A stretch of 5,695 nt of DNA from Anaerolineaceae bacterium (GTDB lineage: Bacteria; Chloroflexota; Anaerolineae; Anaerolineales; Anaerolineaceae), in contig JAGOIM010000105.1 of assembly GCA_017995665.1 (NCBI GenBank), forward strand, positions 1 through 5,695. The letters are read 5' to 3'. The translations under genes and the position numbers were made by a program. Of this stretch, positions 1 to 5,579 are shown piece by piece; positions within the stretch are counted from its first letter, which is position 1; each line of letters begins with the position of its first letter. The notes beneath the pieces were generated by a model that saw only the letters and a list, made by a program, of their open reading frames with translations, did not search any database and was not told where the DNA came from.

Positions 1-10
1 AAATTATTAA

Positions 11-35
11 GCCGGATTCAAAAACAGAATCCGGC
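11..35 (-). terminator. Hairpin, probable rho-independent terminator read leftward
   Basis: GCCGGATTC (11-19) and GAATCCGGC (27-35) form a perfect 9-bp GC-rich stem around a 7-base loop. On the minus strand the stem is followed by a T/A-rich tail (CTTAATAATTT), weaker than a classical U-run. It lies 28 bases past the stop of the thrS-like remnant, so it could be the original terminator of that lost gene. It could also serve a gene beyond the left edge, or be a dispersed palindrome. Confidence 0.5.
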
Positions 36-63
36 CTACAGTTAAGTCAGGAATTATCCAAAC

Positions 64-153
64 CTAAATTTTCTTCTCAATCTCATTCAATGCTAAGGCG
101 ATGAAATCTTCAACGCTCATGGAGCCGGGGTTATCTCCCCTGAGTTTCTCAAT
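64..153 (-). pseudogene. Possible C-terminal remnant of threonyl-tRNA synthetase
   Basis: On the minus strand a 29-codon stretch is open between a TAA at 156-154 and a TAG at 66-64. It reads in part LRGDNPGSMSVEDFIALAL, followed by NEIEKKI. The pattern R-G-x4-G-S-M-S-x3-F-I, then E-I and a short basic end, resembles the extreme C-terminus (anticodon-binding domain tail) of ThrRS, compared from memory. Everything upstream is missing: the frame is closed by a stop and merges into the inverted-repeat element at 139-221, so no functional synthetase is made here. An internal ATG at 120-118 would give an 18-residue peptide, but its nearest purine-rich SD-like sequence is too far upstream. A downstream hairpin (11-35) fits a genuine former gene end. 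A chance reading frame cannot be excluded over so short a length. Confidence 0.4.
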
Positions 154-221
154 TTAGTGTCCTGAAAACATTTCTTTTCCTCGTTGAAAACAGATTATTT
201 CAGCAAAATGAGAAACTCAGG
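139..221. repeat. Inverted-repeat element with 13-bp perfect arms
   Basis: CCTGAGTTTCTCA (139-151) is exactly complementary to TGAGAAACTCAGG (209-221). After one mismatch, TTT (153-155) pairs with AAA (205-207). Inside, CTGAAA (162-167) can pair with TTTCAG (198-203), so the whole 83-base segment can fold into one long interrupted hairpin. There is no protein-coding content. The left arm overlaps the beginning of the thrS-like remnant. It could be a small non-autonomous mobile element (MITE-like), a structured RNA, or an isolated palindrome; I see no clear target-site duplication. Confidence 0.5.
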
Positions 222-223
222 TC

Positions 224-254
224 AAAGGCAAGACAAATAAAATGTCTTGCCTTT
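224..254 (-). terminator. Strong hairpin, probable terminator of the YigZ-family gene
   Basis: AAAGGCAAGACA (224-235) and TGTCTTGCCTTT (243-254) form a perfect 12-bp stem with a 7-base A/T loop. It begins 15 bases past the stop of the YigZ-family gene, the expected position for an intrinsic terminator. Read leftward, the stem ends in only three Ts before GACC; read rightward it is followed by TTTT-type sequence. It may therefore work on both strands. Confidence 0.7.
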
Positions 255-269
255 TCTCTATTTCATCAA

Positions 270-911
270 TTAAATCGGGAAGACGCTTTCGGGGTCGTGT
301 TCAAGAACGAGTGTTTCAACCTGTCCATTGCTCAAATTGCGTAATTCATTTCGGAAATCATCAAGCTTCTCATCCTTAAATTGGACTGTGATCGTAATAT
401 CTTCCATGAATTCCGTCTCCAAAACCAAACCGGTATGTTCTTCCATAAGGCGGACTACTTGATCATACAAGCGATATGGAATGGCAAAAATTAGCGTCGT
501 GCTCGGAATCAGGACAGCTTTTTTCACCGATAACAAAACTTCACGGACGGCATCGCCATAAGCCTTAACCAAACCGCCCGTTCCGAGCTTTGTCCCGCCA
601 AAATAGCGCGTTACCACAACCACCACATTCCCCAAACCGCTTCCCTGTAAAACTGCCAATGCCGGCCTTCCGGCTGTACCGGAGGGCTCGCCATCATCGC
701 TGCTGTGGCTGATAATGCTGTTACCATGCCCAATCACGAAGGCGGGGACGTGATGCGTTGCGTCAGGAAAACGCTTTTTTACTTCAGTGATAAAAGCCCG
801 CGCTTCTTCGACACTTTTTGCCGGGGACAAACTGGCAATAAAACGCGAATTCACAACCACAATCTCGACTTCAACCGCGTCTAAGGGAATCAACCGCTCA
901 TTTGTTTCCAT
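270..911 (-). CDS. yigZ: YigZ/IMPACT (UPF0029) family protein
   Basis: This is a 213-residue protein of the conserved YigZ/YvyE/IMPACT family, whose biochemical role in bacteria is unsettled; eukaryotic IMPACT acts on the GCN2 translation-stress pathway. The N-terminal domain carries the family signatures: SDDGEPSGTAGRPA (about 71-84), then VTRYFGGTKLGTGGLVKAY (about 100-118), which contains the UPF0029 R-Y-F-G-G core. The C-terminal part (about 139-195) matches the DUF1949 ferredoxin-like domain, and the length is normal for the family. I chose the ATG at 911-909 because the AGGA at 922-919 lies 7 bases before it; an in-frame ATG two codons upstream (917-915) has only one base between it and AGGA. 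The gene is monocistronic here, diverges from the RSH gene and is followed by a strong hairpin. It is probably cytoplasmic, as no signal peptide is visible. Confidence 0.93.
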   Translation of the reverse strand: METNERLIPLDAVEVEIVVVNSRFIASLSPAKSVEEARAFITEVKKRFPDATHHVPAFVIGHGNSIISHSSDDGEPSGTAGRPALAVLQGSGLGNVVVVVTRYFGGTKLGTGGLVKAYGDAVREVLLSVKKAVLIPSTTLIFAIPYRLYDQVVRLMEEHTGLVLETEFMEDITITVQFKDEKLDDFRNELRNLSNGQVETLVLEHDPESVFPI

Positions 912-918
912 TTTCATA

Positions 919-922
919 TCCT
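919..922 (-). promoter_or_regulatory. Ribosome binding site that decides the YigZ start
   Basis: AGGA on the minus strand is 7 bases from the ATG at 911-909 but only 1 base from the ATG at 917-915. The spacing favours the downstream start, giving a protein beginning Met-Glu-Thr-Asn. Confidence 0.6.
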
Positions 923-938
923 GGTGATAATGATAACA

Positions 939-980
939 GGTATCGGCGATCAGGGAGCCGGGAGCAGGGAACAGGTAGCA
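939..980 (+). repeat. Degenerate heptanucleotide repeats (array 1)
   Basis: Six consecutive 7-base units in register: GGTATCG, GCGATCA, GGGAGCC, GGGAGCA, GGGAACA, GGTAGCA, consensus roughly GGGA(G/A)CA. It lies just upstream of the YigZ-family gene. It resembles the short tandemly repeated repetitive (STRR) sequences known from cyanobacterial genomes, and the same type of unit recurs in two other places in this window. Confidence 0.7.
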
Positions 981-1094
981 GTAGGCTCATCTGCTCGTCA
1001 ATAAATAAATCAGACAAAAACTTAAGAGACACTACTTCTGATTTCATGTTGAACATCTAACAAGAATTTTGTTGGGCCTAGACAGCTTAAACTT

Positions 1095-1175
1095 TTCTGC
1101 TTTCGGCTTCCTATTTTCTGTTTTTTTCTTTTTTCCCGCTCCCTGTTTCCCGCTCCCCGATTCCTATTACCCCGA
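1095..1175 (-). repeat. Degenerate heptanucleotide repeats (array 2, inverted)
   Basis: On the plus strand, 7-base units run TCCCGCT, CCCTGTT, TCCCGCT, CCCCGAT, TCCTATT, ACCCCGA (1134-1175). They are preceded by more decayed units (TTCTGCT, TTCGGCT, TCCTATT, TTCTGTT from 1095) with one shift of register near the T-rich stretch 1121-1134. Read on the minus strand this is the same GGGA(G/A)C(A/G) unit as array 1. GGGAGCAGGGAACAGG (960-975) and the complement of 1142-1157 differ at only two of 16 bases, so the two arrays could pair across the spacer. Confidence 0.65.
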
Positions 1176-1211
1176 AATGTCTTTTTCCATAGATTTCTCG
1201 CCAACTTAAGC

Positions 1212-1217
1212 TATAAT
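1212..1217 (+). promoter_or_regulatory. Possible -10 element of the RSH gene
   Basis: A perfect TATAAT lies 31 bases before the start codon. No good -35 box stands 16-18 bases upstream (TAGATT at 1190-1195 is the nearest and is weak), so the call rests on the -10 hexamer and its position. The rest of the spacer 981-1094 shows no convincing gene or site. Confidence 0.35.
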
Positions 1218-1237
1218 TATTGGATATTCAAAATTTT

Positions 1238-1244
1238 GAGGAGG
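1238..1244 (+). promoter_or_regulatory. Strong ribosome binding site of the RSH gene
   Basis: GAGGAGG is a full Shine-Dalgarno match 4 bases before the ATG at 1249. It supports that start over the in-frame ATG at 1261, which would be 16 bases away. Confidence 0.8.
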
Positions 1245-1248
1245 CACT

Positions 1249-3102
1249 ATGGCAAACGTTATGAACATCTCAGAAATTCGCCCCCTCGTTACGGACGAAT
1301 TTCACGTCGGTCCGTTCGTACCCCGTACGGATAGCATGCAGCACGCCTGGGAGTGGGGCAAGAAAGTCCATGCCGGTCAAATACGTCTTTCTGGTGAGCC
1401 CTATTTCGAGACTCATTGCGCCTGGGTTGCCGCCTTCGTTGACAAACTCGTTCACAATGAAACCTGGACAATCGCAGCCTTGCTTCACGACACCGTTGAA
1501 GATCAGGGTCAAACTTTAGATGATATTCGCAACCAATTCCCCGGAGAATTAGGCGTAGATATTGCTTACATCATTGATGGTCTAACAAAGATCAGCAATC
1601 CGAGGGATGGCTCCAGCCGAGAAATGGAAACCTTGCGAAAAATTGCCATGTTCCGTGACCCGGCTGTTTTTGTGATTAAACTGGCAGATAAAAGCCATAA
1701 TCTAATGACCCTCCAATATCAACCTCCCGCCAAACGATGGGCAAAGGCGACCGAAGCAATCCGCGCCTATGGCAAATTGGCTGGGATTCTCAATTGTTAC
1801 CGCTGGCGTCGTTGGATTGAAGACATGTCTTTTCCTTATGCCGAACCAAATTCTTTCCCGATTGTCAAAGCAAAAATCGACGCCGATCCCCGCCTCAACA
1901 TCAACTTTATCCGCTATTACCTCAATGAACTTGGCAGTATTATGGACGCCGAAGGAATTGAGGGCTCCATAAAGTTCACAGTTAACGGCTATTGGCAATC
2001 TTGGGATAAACTCCAGCGCATGGCTCGCAGTCATCGCACATCGCTCGAAGATTTTTCAGCAGTGAACGATATTGTCAGTTTTCGTATGCTGGTTGATGGC
2101 AATAACGAAATCGATTGTTATCGTCTTTTGGCAAGGGTTAATAAGTATTTTCAAAAAAATCTCGACCAGGATCGCTTTGATGACTATATTGCCTCACCGC
2201 AAAATGGCTATCAGGCTCTCCAGGTAACCGCTTTGTTGCCCGGTACCGGTGCGATTGAAGTTGCCATTGCCACCGAAGAGATGGAGGGCGAAAACACCTG
2301 GGGCATCATCCATGCCCTCAATAATAAAAAAGACACCAGCCGCTATAAGCCGGTCCAAATTTTTACCAGTTATGGCGGAACCCGCTTCCTCGACGAAGGC
2401 AGTACGGTTTTGGATGGTGTCGCGGCGATTAAGGATTTTTATCTCGATAAAATCACTAAAGTTTTGGTGAATAACGAAGAAAAGCATATTTATGACAGCC
2501 TAAACCCGGGCGATGTAGTCGAAGTTGTCAGCACCGGTCCCCACAAAATACCTGAGCCGGACTGGCTTAATCACTGTAACGCCAGCACTGCCCGGAGATT
2601 GCGCAACGTTTTGACGCGTGTCAAACTAAAACTTACCGGTGAAGAAGGTCGCCGAAGAATTCATCCCATTTTAGCAAGGGAAGGGATTCTTGATTTAAAC
2701 GATGTCTTATCACTGGAGCCCAATCGACTTGAATCGATGCTCGGATTGCTGGCTTGCGCTAACCTCGAATCTCTCTACGAGGCAATTGGTGGCGGTTCAA
2801 TTTTTCTGGACGAATTCGAGAGCGCGATGGATGCCACACATCTGACGGCATCTCAATTGAAATGGACTTCAATTCAAATTCGCGGAAACAATAATTCAAA
2901 CCAACCGGGTGGGCTTGCTTACTTTGCCAGTTTAATTACTGAAGCGGGAGGAAACATTCTGCGTACCGTTAACACCACCTCTAAAAGCGGTGATTTTGAC
3001 GTTCGCATGGTTCTGAACGGATTAAGCGAAGAACAAAAGACCCTCTTGCACCATCTTTTCAACGAAAGCCGCTTCCCCCTGACTGAAATCGAAATCGCTT
3101 AA
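1249..3102 (+). CDS. RelA/SpoT homologue with intact hydrolase and degenerate synthetase domain
   Basis: This 617-residue cytoplasmic protein has RSH architecture. The HD hydrolase domain (about 35-190) shows GQIRLSGEPY (R46), metal ligands H56, H80-D81 (LLHDTVED) and D147 (IKLADKSHN), plus E84-D85, so (p)ppGpp 3'-pyrophosphohydrolase activity is plausible. The synthetase-like domain (about 220-360) keeps D274 (NDIVSFR), RFDDYIASPQNGYQ (Y321) and E337. It lacks the GTP-binding G-R-x-K motif: the equivalent stretch is VNGYWQSWDKLQRM (245-258). The Q-I-R-T motif after the catalytic E is A-I-A-T, and H of YQSLH is Q. A TGS domain (about 367-428), a helical segment (430-500) and a C-terminal ACT-like domain (541-617, SIQIRG, then LITEAGGNI) follow. 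The Cys-Cys zinc-finger region between helical and ACT domains is absent, which explains a length below the usual 700-750. It is probably a hydrolase or alarmone sensor. No specific symbol is assigned. Confidence 0.88.
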   Translation: MANVMNISEIRPLVTDEFHVGPFVPRTDSMQHAWEWGKKVHAGQIRLSGEPYFETHCAWVAAFVDKLVHNETWTIAALLHDTVEDQGQTLDDIRNQFPGELGVDIAYIIDGLTKISNPRDGSSREMETLRKIAMFRDPAVFVIKLADKSHNLMTLQYQPPAKRWAKATEAIRAYGKLAGILNCYRWRRWIEDMSFPYAEPNSFPIVKAKIDADPRLNINFIRYYLNELGSIMDAEGIEGSIKFTVNGYWQSWDKLQRMARSHRTSLEDFSAVNDIVSFRMLVDGNNEIDCYRLLARVNKYFQKNLDQDRFDDYIASPQNGYQALQVTALLPGTGAIEVAIATEEMEGENTWGIIHALNNKKDTSRYKPVQIFTSYGGTRFLDEGSTVLDGVAAIKDFYLDKITKVLVNNEEKHIYDSLNPGDVVEVVSTGPHKIPEPDWLNHCNASTARRLRNVLTRVKLKLTGEEGRRRIHPILAREGILDLNDVLSLEPNRLESMLGLLACANLESLYEAIGGGSIFLDEFESAMDATHLTASQLKWTSIQIRGNNNSNQPGGLAYFASLITEAGGNILRTVNTTSKSGDFDVRMVLNGLSEEQKTLLHHLFNESRFPLTEIEIA

Positions 3103-3171
3103 TTTTCTGATCTAACCCAATTTCCCTTACCGTGTTAGAATTAGTCAACTAACAAATATTTTTGCTTTAAT

Positions 3172-3175
3172 AGGG
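3172..3175 (+). promoter_or_regulatory. Ribosome binding site of the thioredoxin-CcdA fusion gene
   Basis: AGGG 7 bases before the ATG at 3183 supports that start. The rest of the 80-base gap after the RSH stop is A/T rich. It includes a weak GTTAG/CTAAC inverted pair (3134-3138, 3149-3153) and TTTAAT at 3166-3171; neither is strong enough to call a terminator or promoter. Confidence 0.55.
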
Positions 3176-3182
3176 AAAAGAT

Positions 3183-4808
3183 ATGTCAGAACCGAAAATT
3201 AAAATTCGCAACCTGCTGTTGATAACTGTTATTCTTCTGTCTCTTTTTATCCGGCCGGTTAATGCCCAAAACTTACCTCAAGCGATTGGATCCGGACCAG
3301 CAATACCTTTACCCGGCTCAAGCGATGCTAAAGTACAAGTCCTGTTTTTCTATTCCGATACCTGCAGCCATTGCCTTGCCATTATTGATGATATTGTTAA
3401 ACCTCTGCAAACTGAATATCCCACAGATGTCAATTTCAGGCTCCTTGAATTAGGGGAACGCACAAATTATGAAGCATTAATGACGCTTGAAACGCAATTG
3501 GAAGTCAGCACTGATAGCCGCGAATTACCGGTTGTGATTGTCGGAGATAGGGTCTTGGTTGGCGAAGCGGAGAATGAGAGTGACTTGCGCAATTTAGTCG
3601 AAGCTGGCATTTCCGGTGAAGGAATCCCCTTACCCTCAATTGAAGGTCTCGACTTCAACACTTTGATCAGTTCATCTGCTCAGCCTACCGAAGAAGCTGT
3701 GGAAGCTTGCACAACTGAAAACGGCGATGCATGCGCTCTCAGCCAGCCGATCTATCTTGCCTATTTTTACCAAACCGGCTGTAAAGAATGTGCCCGATCC
3801 GAAACCGACTTAGCCTATTTGAAAGACAAATATCCTCAACTGATTGTGGAGGAATTCAACATTTTCGATTCCGCTGCTCTGGCTAACTGGATGGCGGAAA
3901 GAGTTGGGCGTACGGATGATCTTAAAACACCGGCAATCTTCATTGGCGATCATGCCTGGATAGGTGAAGAAGAAATTCGCCCGCAAACAATTGAACCGAT
4001 CTTTGAAACCCTCAACCAGGGTTCACCTAAATTTTGGGCTGATTTCAACGAGGATCAAGCCAGCAAAAGTTTGATGGAGCGTTTTGAGACCTTAGGTCCC
4101 CTGGCAATCCTGCTGGCAGGTTTGGTCGACGGCTTGAACCCCTGTGCTTTTGCGACGATTATTTTCTTTGTTTCTTACTTAAGCTTAAGTGGCAAAAAAG
4201 GCAAAGAGATTTTGTTGACCGGGGCAAGTTTTACCATCGGTGTTTTCGTCGCTTATCTTTTAGTAGGCTTTGGCTTTTATAAAGTCCTTGATTTGGTCAA
4301 AGAATATTTGAGCGTGCTTAGCAAAATTGTCTATGGTTTGACTGCACTATTCTGTCTGGTTTTGGCAGGCATGAGCATTCGTGATTATTTCAAAACCCGC
4401 CATGGCGATTTAGACGACATGGCACTAAAACTGCCCGAACCGCTACGAAAACGCATCAATGCCACCGTTCGTGAAGGACGTAATGCCAAAAGCTATTATC
4501 TGAGCGCTTTCCTCATCGGCTTGGCTGTTTCCATGTTGGAATTAGCCTGCACCGGCCAGATATACTTGCCGGTCATCATCTCAATGAGCACCATGCCTGA
4601 ATTGCGCGGTAAAGCCAGTCTTTATATTGTTCTTTACAACCTGATGTTCATTGTGCCCCTGATCGTTGTCTTCATTTTGGCTTACTACGGCACAACCTCA
4701 AAGCAACTTACCGCTTTTTTGAAGAAACATGCCGCCACGGTCAAAATTGGCATGGCAATTGTCTTTTTGCTGTTAGGCGCCTGGCTGATTAGCAGCTTGT
4801 TGTCGTGA
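3183..4808 (+). CDS. Exported double-thioredoxin / CcdA-DsbD-type membrane protein
   Basis: This 541-residue protein probably moves reducing equivalents from cytoplasmic thioredoxin across the membrane to extracytoplasmic disulfides. Residues 1-29 form a signal peptide or anchor (hydrophobic 11-23, possible cleavage after VNA). Thioredoxin-like domain 1 (about 50-145) has C61-S-H-C64 and a cis-Pro candidate at P116 (ELPVVIVGD). Domain 2 (about 188-278) has C200-K-E-C203 and P250 (KTPAIFIGD). The linker has two further cysteines, C176 and C184. From about 304 to 540 there are six predicted membrane helices of the CcdA/DsbD type, with the paired redox cysteines C321 (DGLNPC) and C456 (LELACTGQ) in helices 1 and 4. 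Classical DsbD has an immunoglobulin-like domain at the N-terminus and thioredoxin at the C-terminus; here both thioredoxin-like domains precede the membrane part. It follows the RSH gene by 80 bases on the same strand, so co-transcription is possible. Its partner may be a cytochrome c maturation or other envelope thiol protein, which is not shown here. Confidence 0.88.
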   Translation: MSEPKIKIRNLLLITVILLSLFIRPVNAQNLPQAIGSGPAIPLPGSSDAKVQVLFFYSDTCSHCLAIIDDIVKPLQTEYPTDVNFRLLELGERTNYEALMTLETQLEVSTDSRELPVVIVGDRVLVGEAENESDLRNLVEAGISGEGIPLPSIEGLDFNTLISSSAQPTEEAVEACTTENGDACALSQPIYLAYFYQTGCKECARSETDLAYLKDKYPQLIVEEFNIFDSAALANWMAERVGRTDDLKTPAIFIGDHAWIGEEEIRPQTIEPIFETLNQGSPKFWADFNEDQASKSLMERFETLGPLAILLAGLVDGLNPCAFATIIFFVSYLSLSGKKGKEILLTGASFTIGVFVAYLLVGFGFYKVLDLVKEYLSVLSKIVYGLTALFCLVLAGMSIRDYFKTRHGDLDDMALKLPEPLRKRINATVREGRNAKSYYLSAFLIGLAVSMLELACTGQIYLPVIISMSTMPELRGKASLYIVLYNLMFIVPLIVVFILAYYGTTSKQLTAFLKKHAATVKIGMAIVFLLLGAWLISSLLS

Positions 4809-4814
4809 TTTACA

Positions 4815-4863
4815 GGTAACAGGAAAAAGGAAACGGGAAACGGTAAACTGGGAGCGGGACAGT
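4815..4863 (+). repeat. Degenerate heptanucleotide repeats (array 3)
   Basis: Seven 7-base units in perfect register: GGTAACA, GGAAAAA, GGAAACG, GGAAACG, GTAAACT, GGGAGCG, GGACAGT. They begin 6 bases after the stop of the thioredoxin-CcdA gene. The unit type is the same as in the arrays at 939-980 and 1095-1175, here in the orientation of array 1. Confidence 0.7.
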
Positions 4864-4906
4864 TAACTGTATTCCGTACTAAGTGAATACCGCCACGAAT
4901 AACTGT
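4859..4906. repeat. Nested inverted repeats in the convergent spacer
   Basis: ACAGTT (4859-4864) can pair with AACTGT (4901-4906), enclosing GTATTC (4869-4874) paired with GAATAC (4885-4890). ACAGTTAACTGT (4859-4870) is also a perfect 12-base palindrome. The element sits between two genes that end towards each other and could act as a termination or processing structure. No U-run follows on either strand, so it is not a classical intrinsic terminator. Confidence 0.35.
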
Positions 4907-4919
4907 GTACCAAAAACTC

Positions 4920-5579
4920 TTAGTTGAAAACTTTTTTTATAATTTTCGCTACAGTTGAGCGAAAACGAACTGTTTTACTCGACAAAGAAGCCTCAATCCT
5001 GGCTGTTTTCACCGCTTCGCGCATTTCTTCAGCTGTATTAAAATCGGGCATAATCATCGAAGCTTGACCTAACTCCCCTAAACTATGCGCATCAGATCCC
5101 GCCATAAATGCCAGCACCTGCTCTTCTGCAAATTGCCGAGCCTCTTCATTGAACTCCGGATTAAAACAACGGGCATTAAAAACTTCAAAACCGTCTAAAA
5201 ACGGAACCATCGCCTCAAGCGTTCCCTCTTTCCAATGCGAGCCACGCCAGGGGTCAAAAGGATGTGCCACACTGATAAACGCTCCCTGATCTCGCAATCG
5301 CCGGATCACTTCCATCGGCTCCAAGCCGTCAGGAATCTCTTCCTTCATAAAATAAGCCAAAATTTCGCCTTCACTGGTCAAAATTTCTTCGGCAACAATC
5401 ACCAAATCCGGTGCGAGTTTTTTAGCAGCGACCGAACCGCCCATTCGCCCGTGATCAGTAATTGCCAGCTTGCCTATCCCCTTTTTTCGGCATATGGCAA
5501 TCATTTTTTCAATCGAAGCCAGGCTGTCGAAAGAATAATTGGAATGGCAATGAAATTCTGCCCTAATCATCTCGTTCAT
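4920..5579 (-). CDS. PHP-domain metal-dependent phosphoesterase
   Basis: This 219-residue cytoplasmic protein belongs to the PHP (polymerase and histidinol phosphatase) superfamily, whose members hydrolyse phosphoester bonds with a bound metal cluster. The metal-binding motifs appear in order: H10-C-H12 (EFHCHSNYSFDSL), D42-H43 (ITDHGRMGG), E64/E65 (VAEEILTSEGEILAYF), H106 (VAHPFDPWR) and D163-x-H165 (GSDAHSLGELG). It is shorter than the roughly 290-residue YciV/TrpH (RNase AM) proteins and lacks their inserted domain, so the substrate is open: nucleotide, sugar phosphate or RNA end. The start ATG at 5579 overlaps the alanine racemase stop as ATGA, with no clear Shine-Dalgarno, implying translational coupling. 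A second ATG at codon 4 (5570-5568) is possible. The coupling suggests a shared transcript, not necessarily a shared pathway. The C-terminal tail is basic (KIIKKVFN). Confidence 0.87.
   Translation of the reverse strand: MNEMIRAEFHCHSNYSFDSLASIEKMIAICRKKGIGKLAITDHGRMGGSVAAKKLAPDLVIVAEEILTSEGEILAYFMKEEIPDGLEPMEVIRRLRDQGAFISVAHPFDPWRGSHWKEGTLEAMVPFLDGFEVFNARCFNPEFNEEARQFAEEQVLAFMAGSDAHSLGELGQASMIMPDFNTAEEMREAVKTARIEASLSSKTVRFRSTVAKIIKKVFN

Noticed and set aside
64..120. 18-residue leader peptide starting at the ATG at 120-118
   Set aside because: The nearest Shine-Dalgarno-like sequence is too far upstream, no regulated gene follows on the same strand, and the open frame continues upstream of the ATG.
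139..221. Insertion sequence
   Set aside because: At 83 bases it is too short for a transposase, and no target-site duplication is evident; it is kept only as an inverted-repeat element.
939..1175. CRISPR array
   Set aside because: The units are 7 bases, contiguous and degenerate, with no spacers and no cas genes.
1022..1204. 60-residue minus-strand reading frame rich in Gly-Asn-Arg-Glu-type repeats
   Set aside because: Its repetitive, very basic sequence is just the translation of the heptad repeat array; it has no good ribosome binding site. This kind of frame is a known artefact of such repeats.
1270..2487. Several frames of 60-110 residues on both strands inside the RSH gene
   Set aside because: All are shadows of a well-supported coding region, without domain signatures of their own.
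3262..3661. Two short frames inside the thioredoxin-CcdA gene
   Set aside because: They overlap the region coding the first CxxC domain and have no independent support.
1249..4808. RSH and thioredoxin-CcdA genes as a dedicated two-gene defence or signalling system
   Set aside because: They are same-strand neighbours 80 bases apart, but nothing in either protein indicates a shared function, and each fits a housekeeping role.
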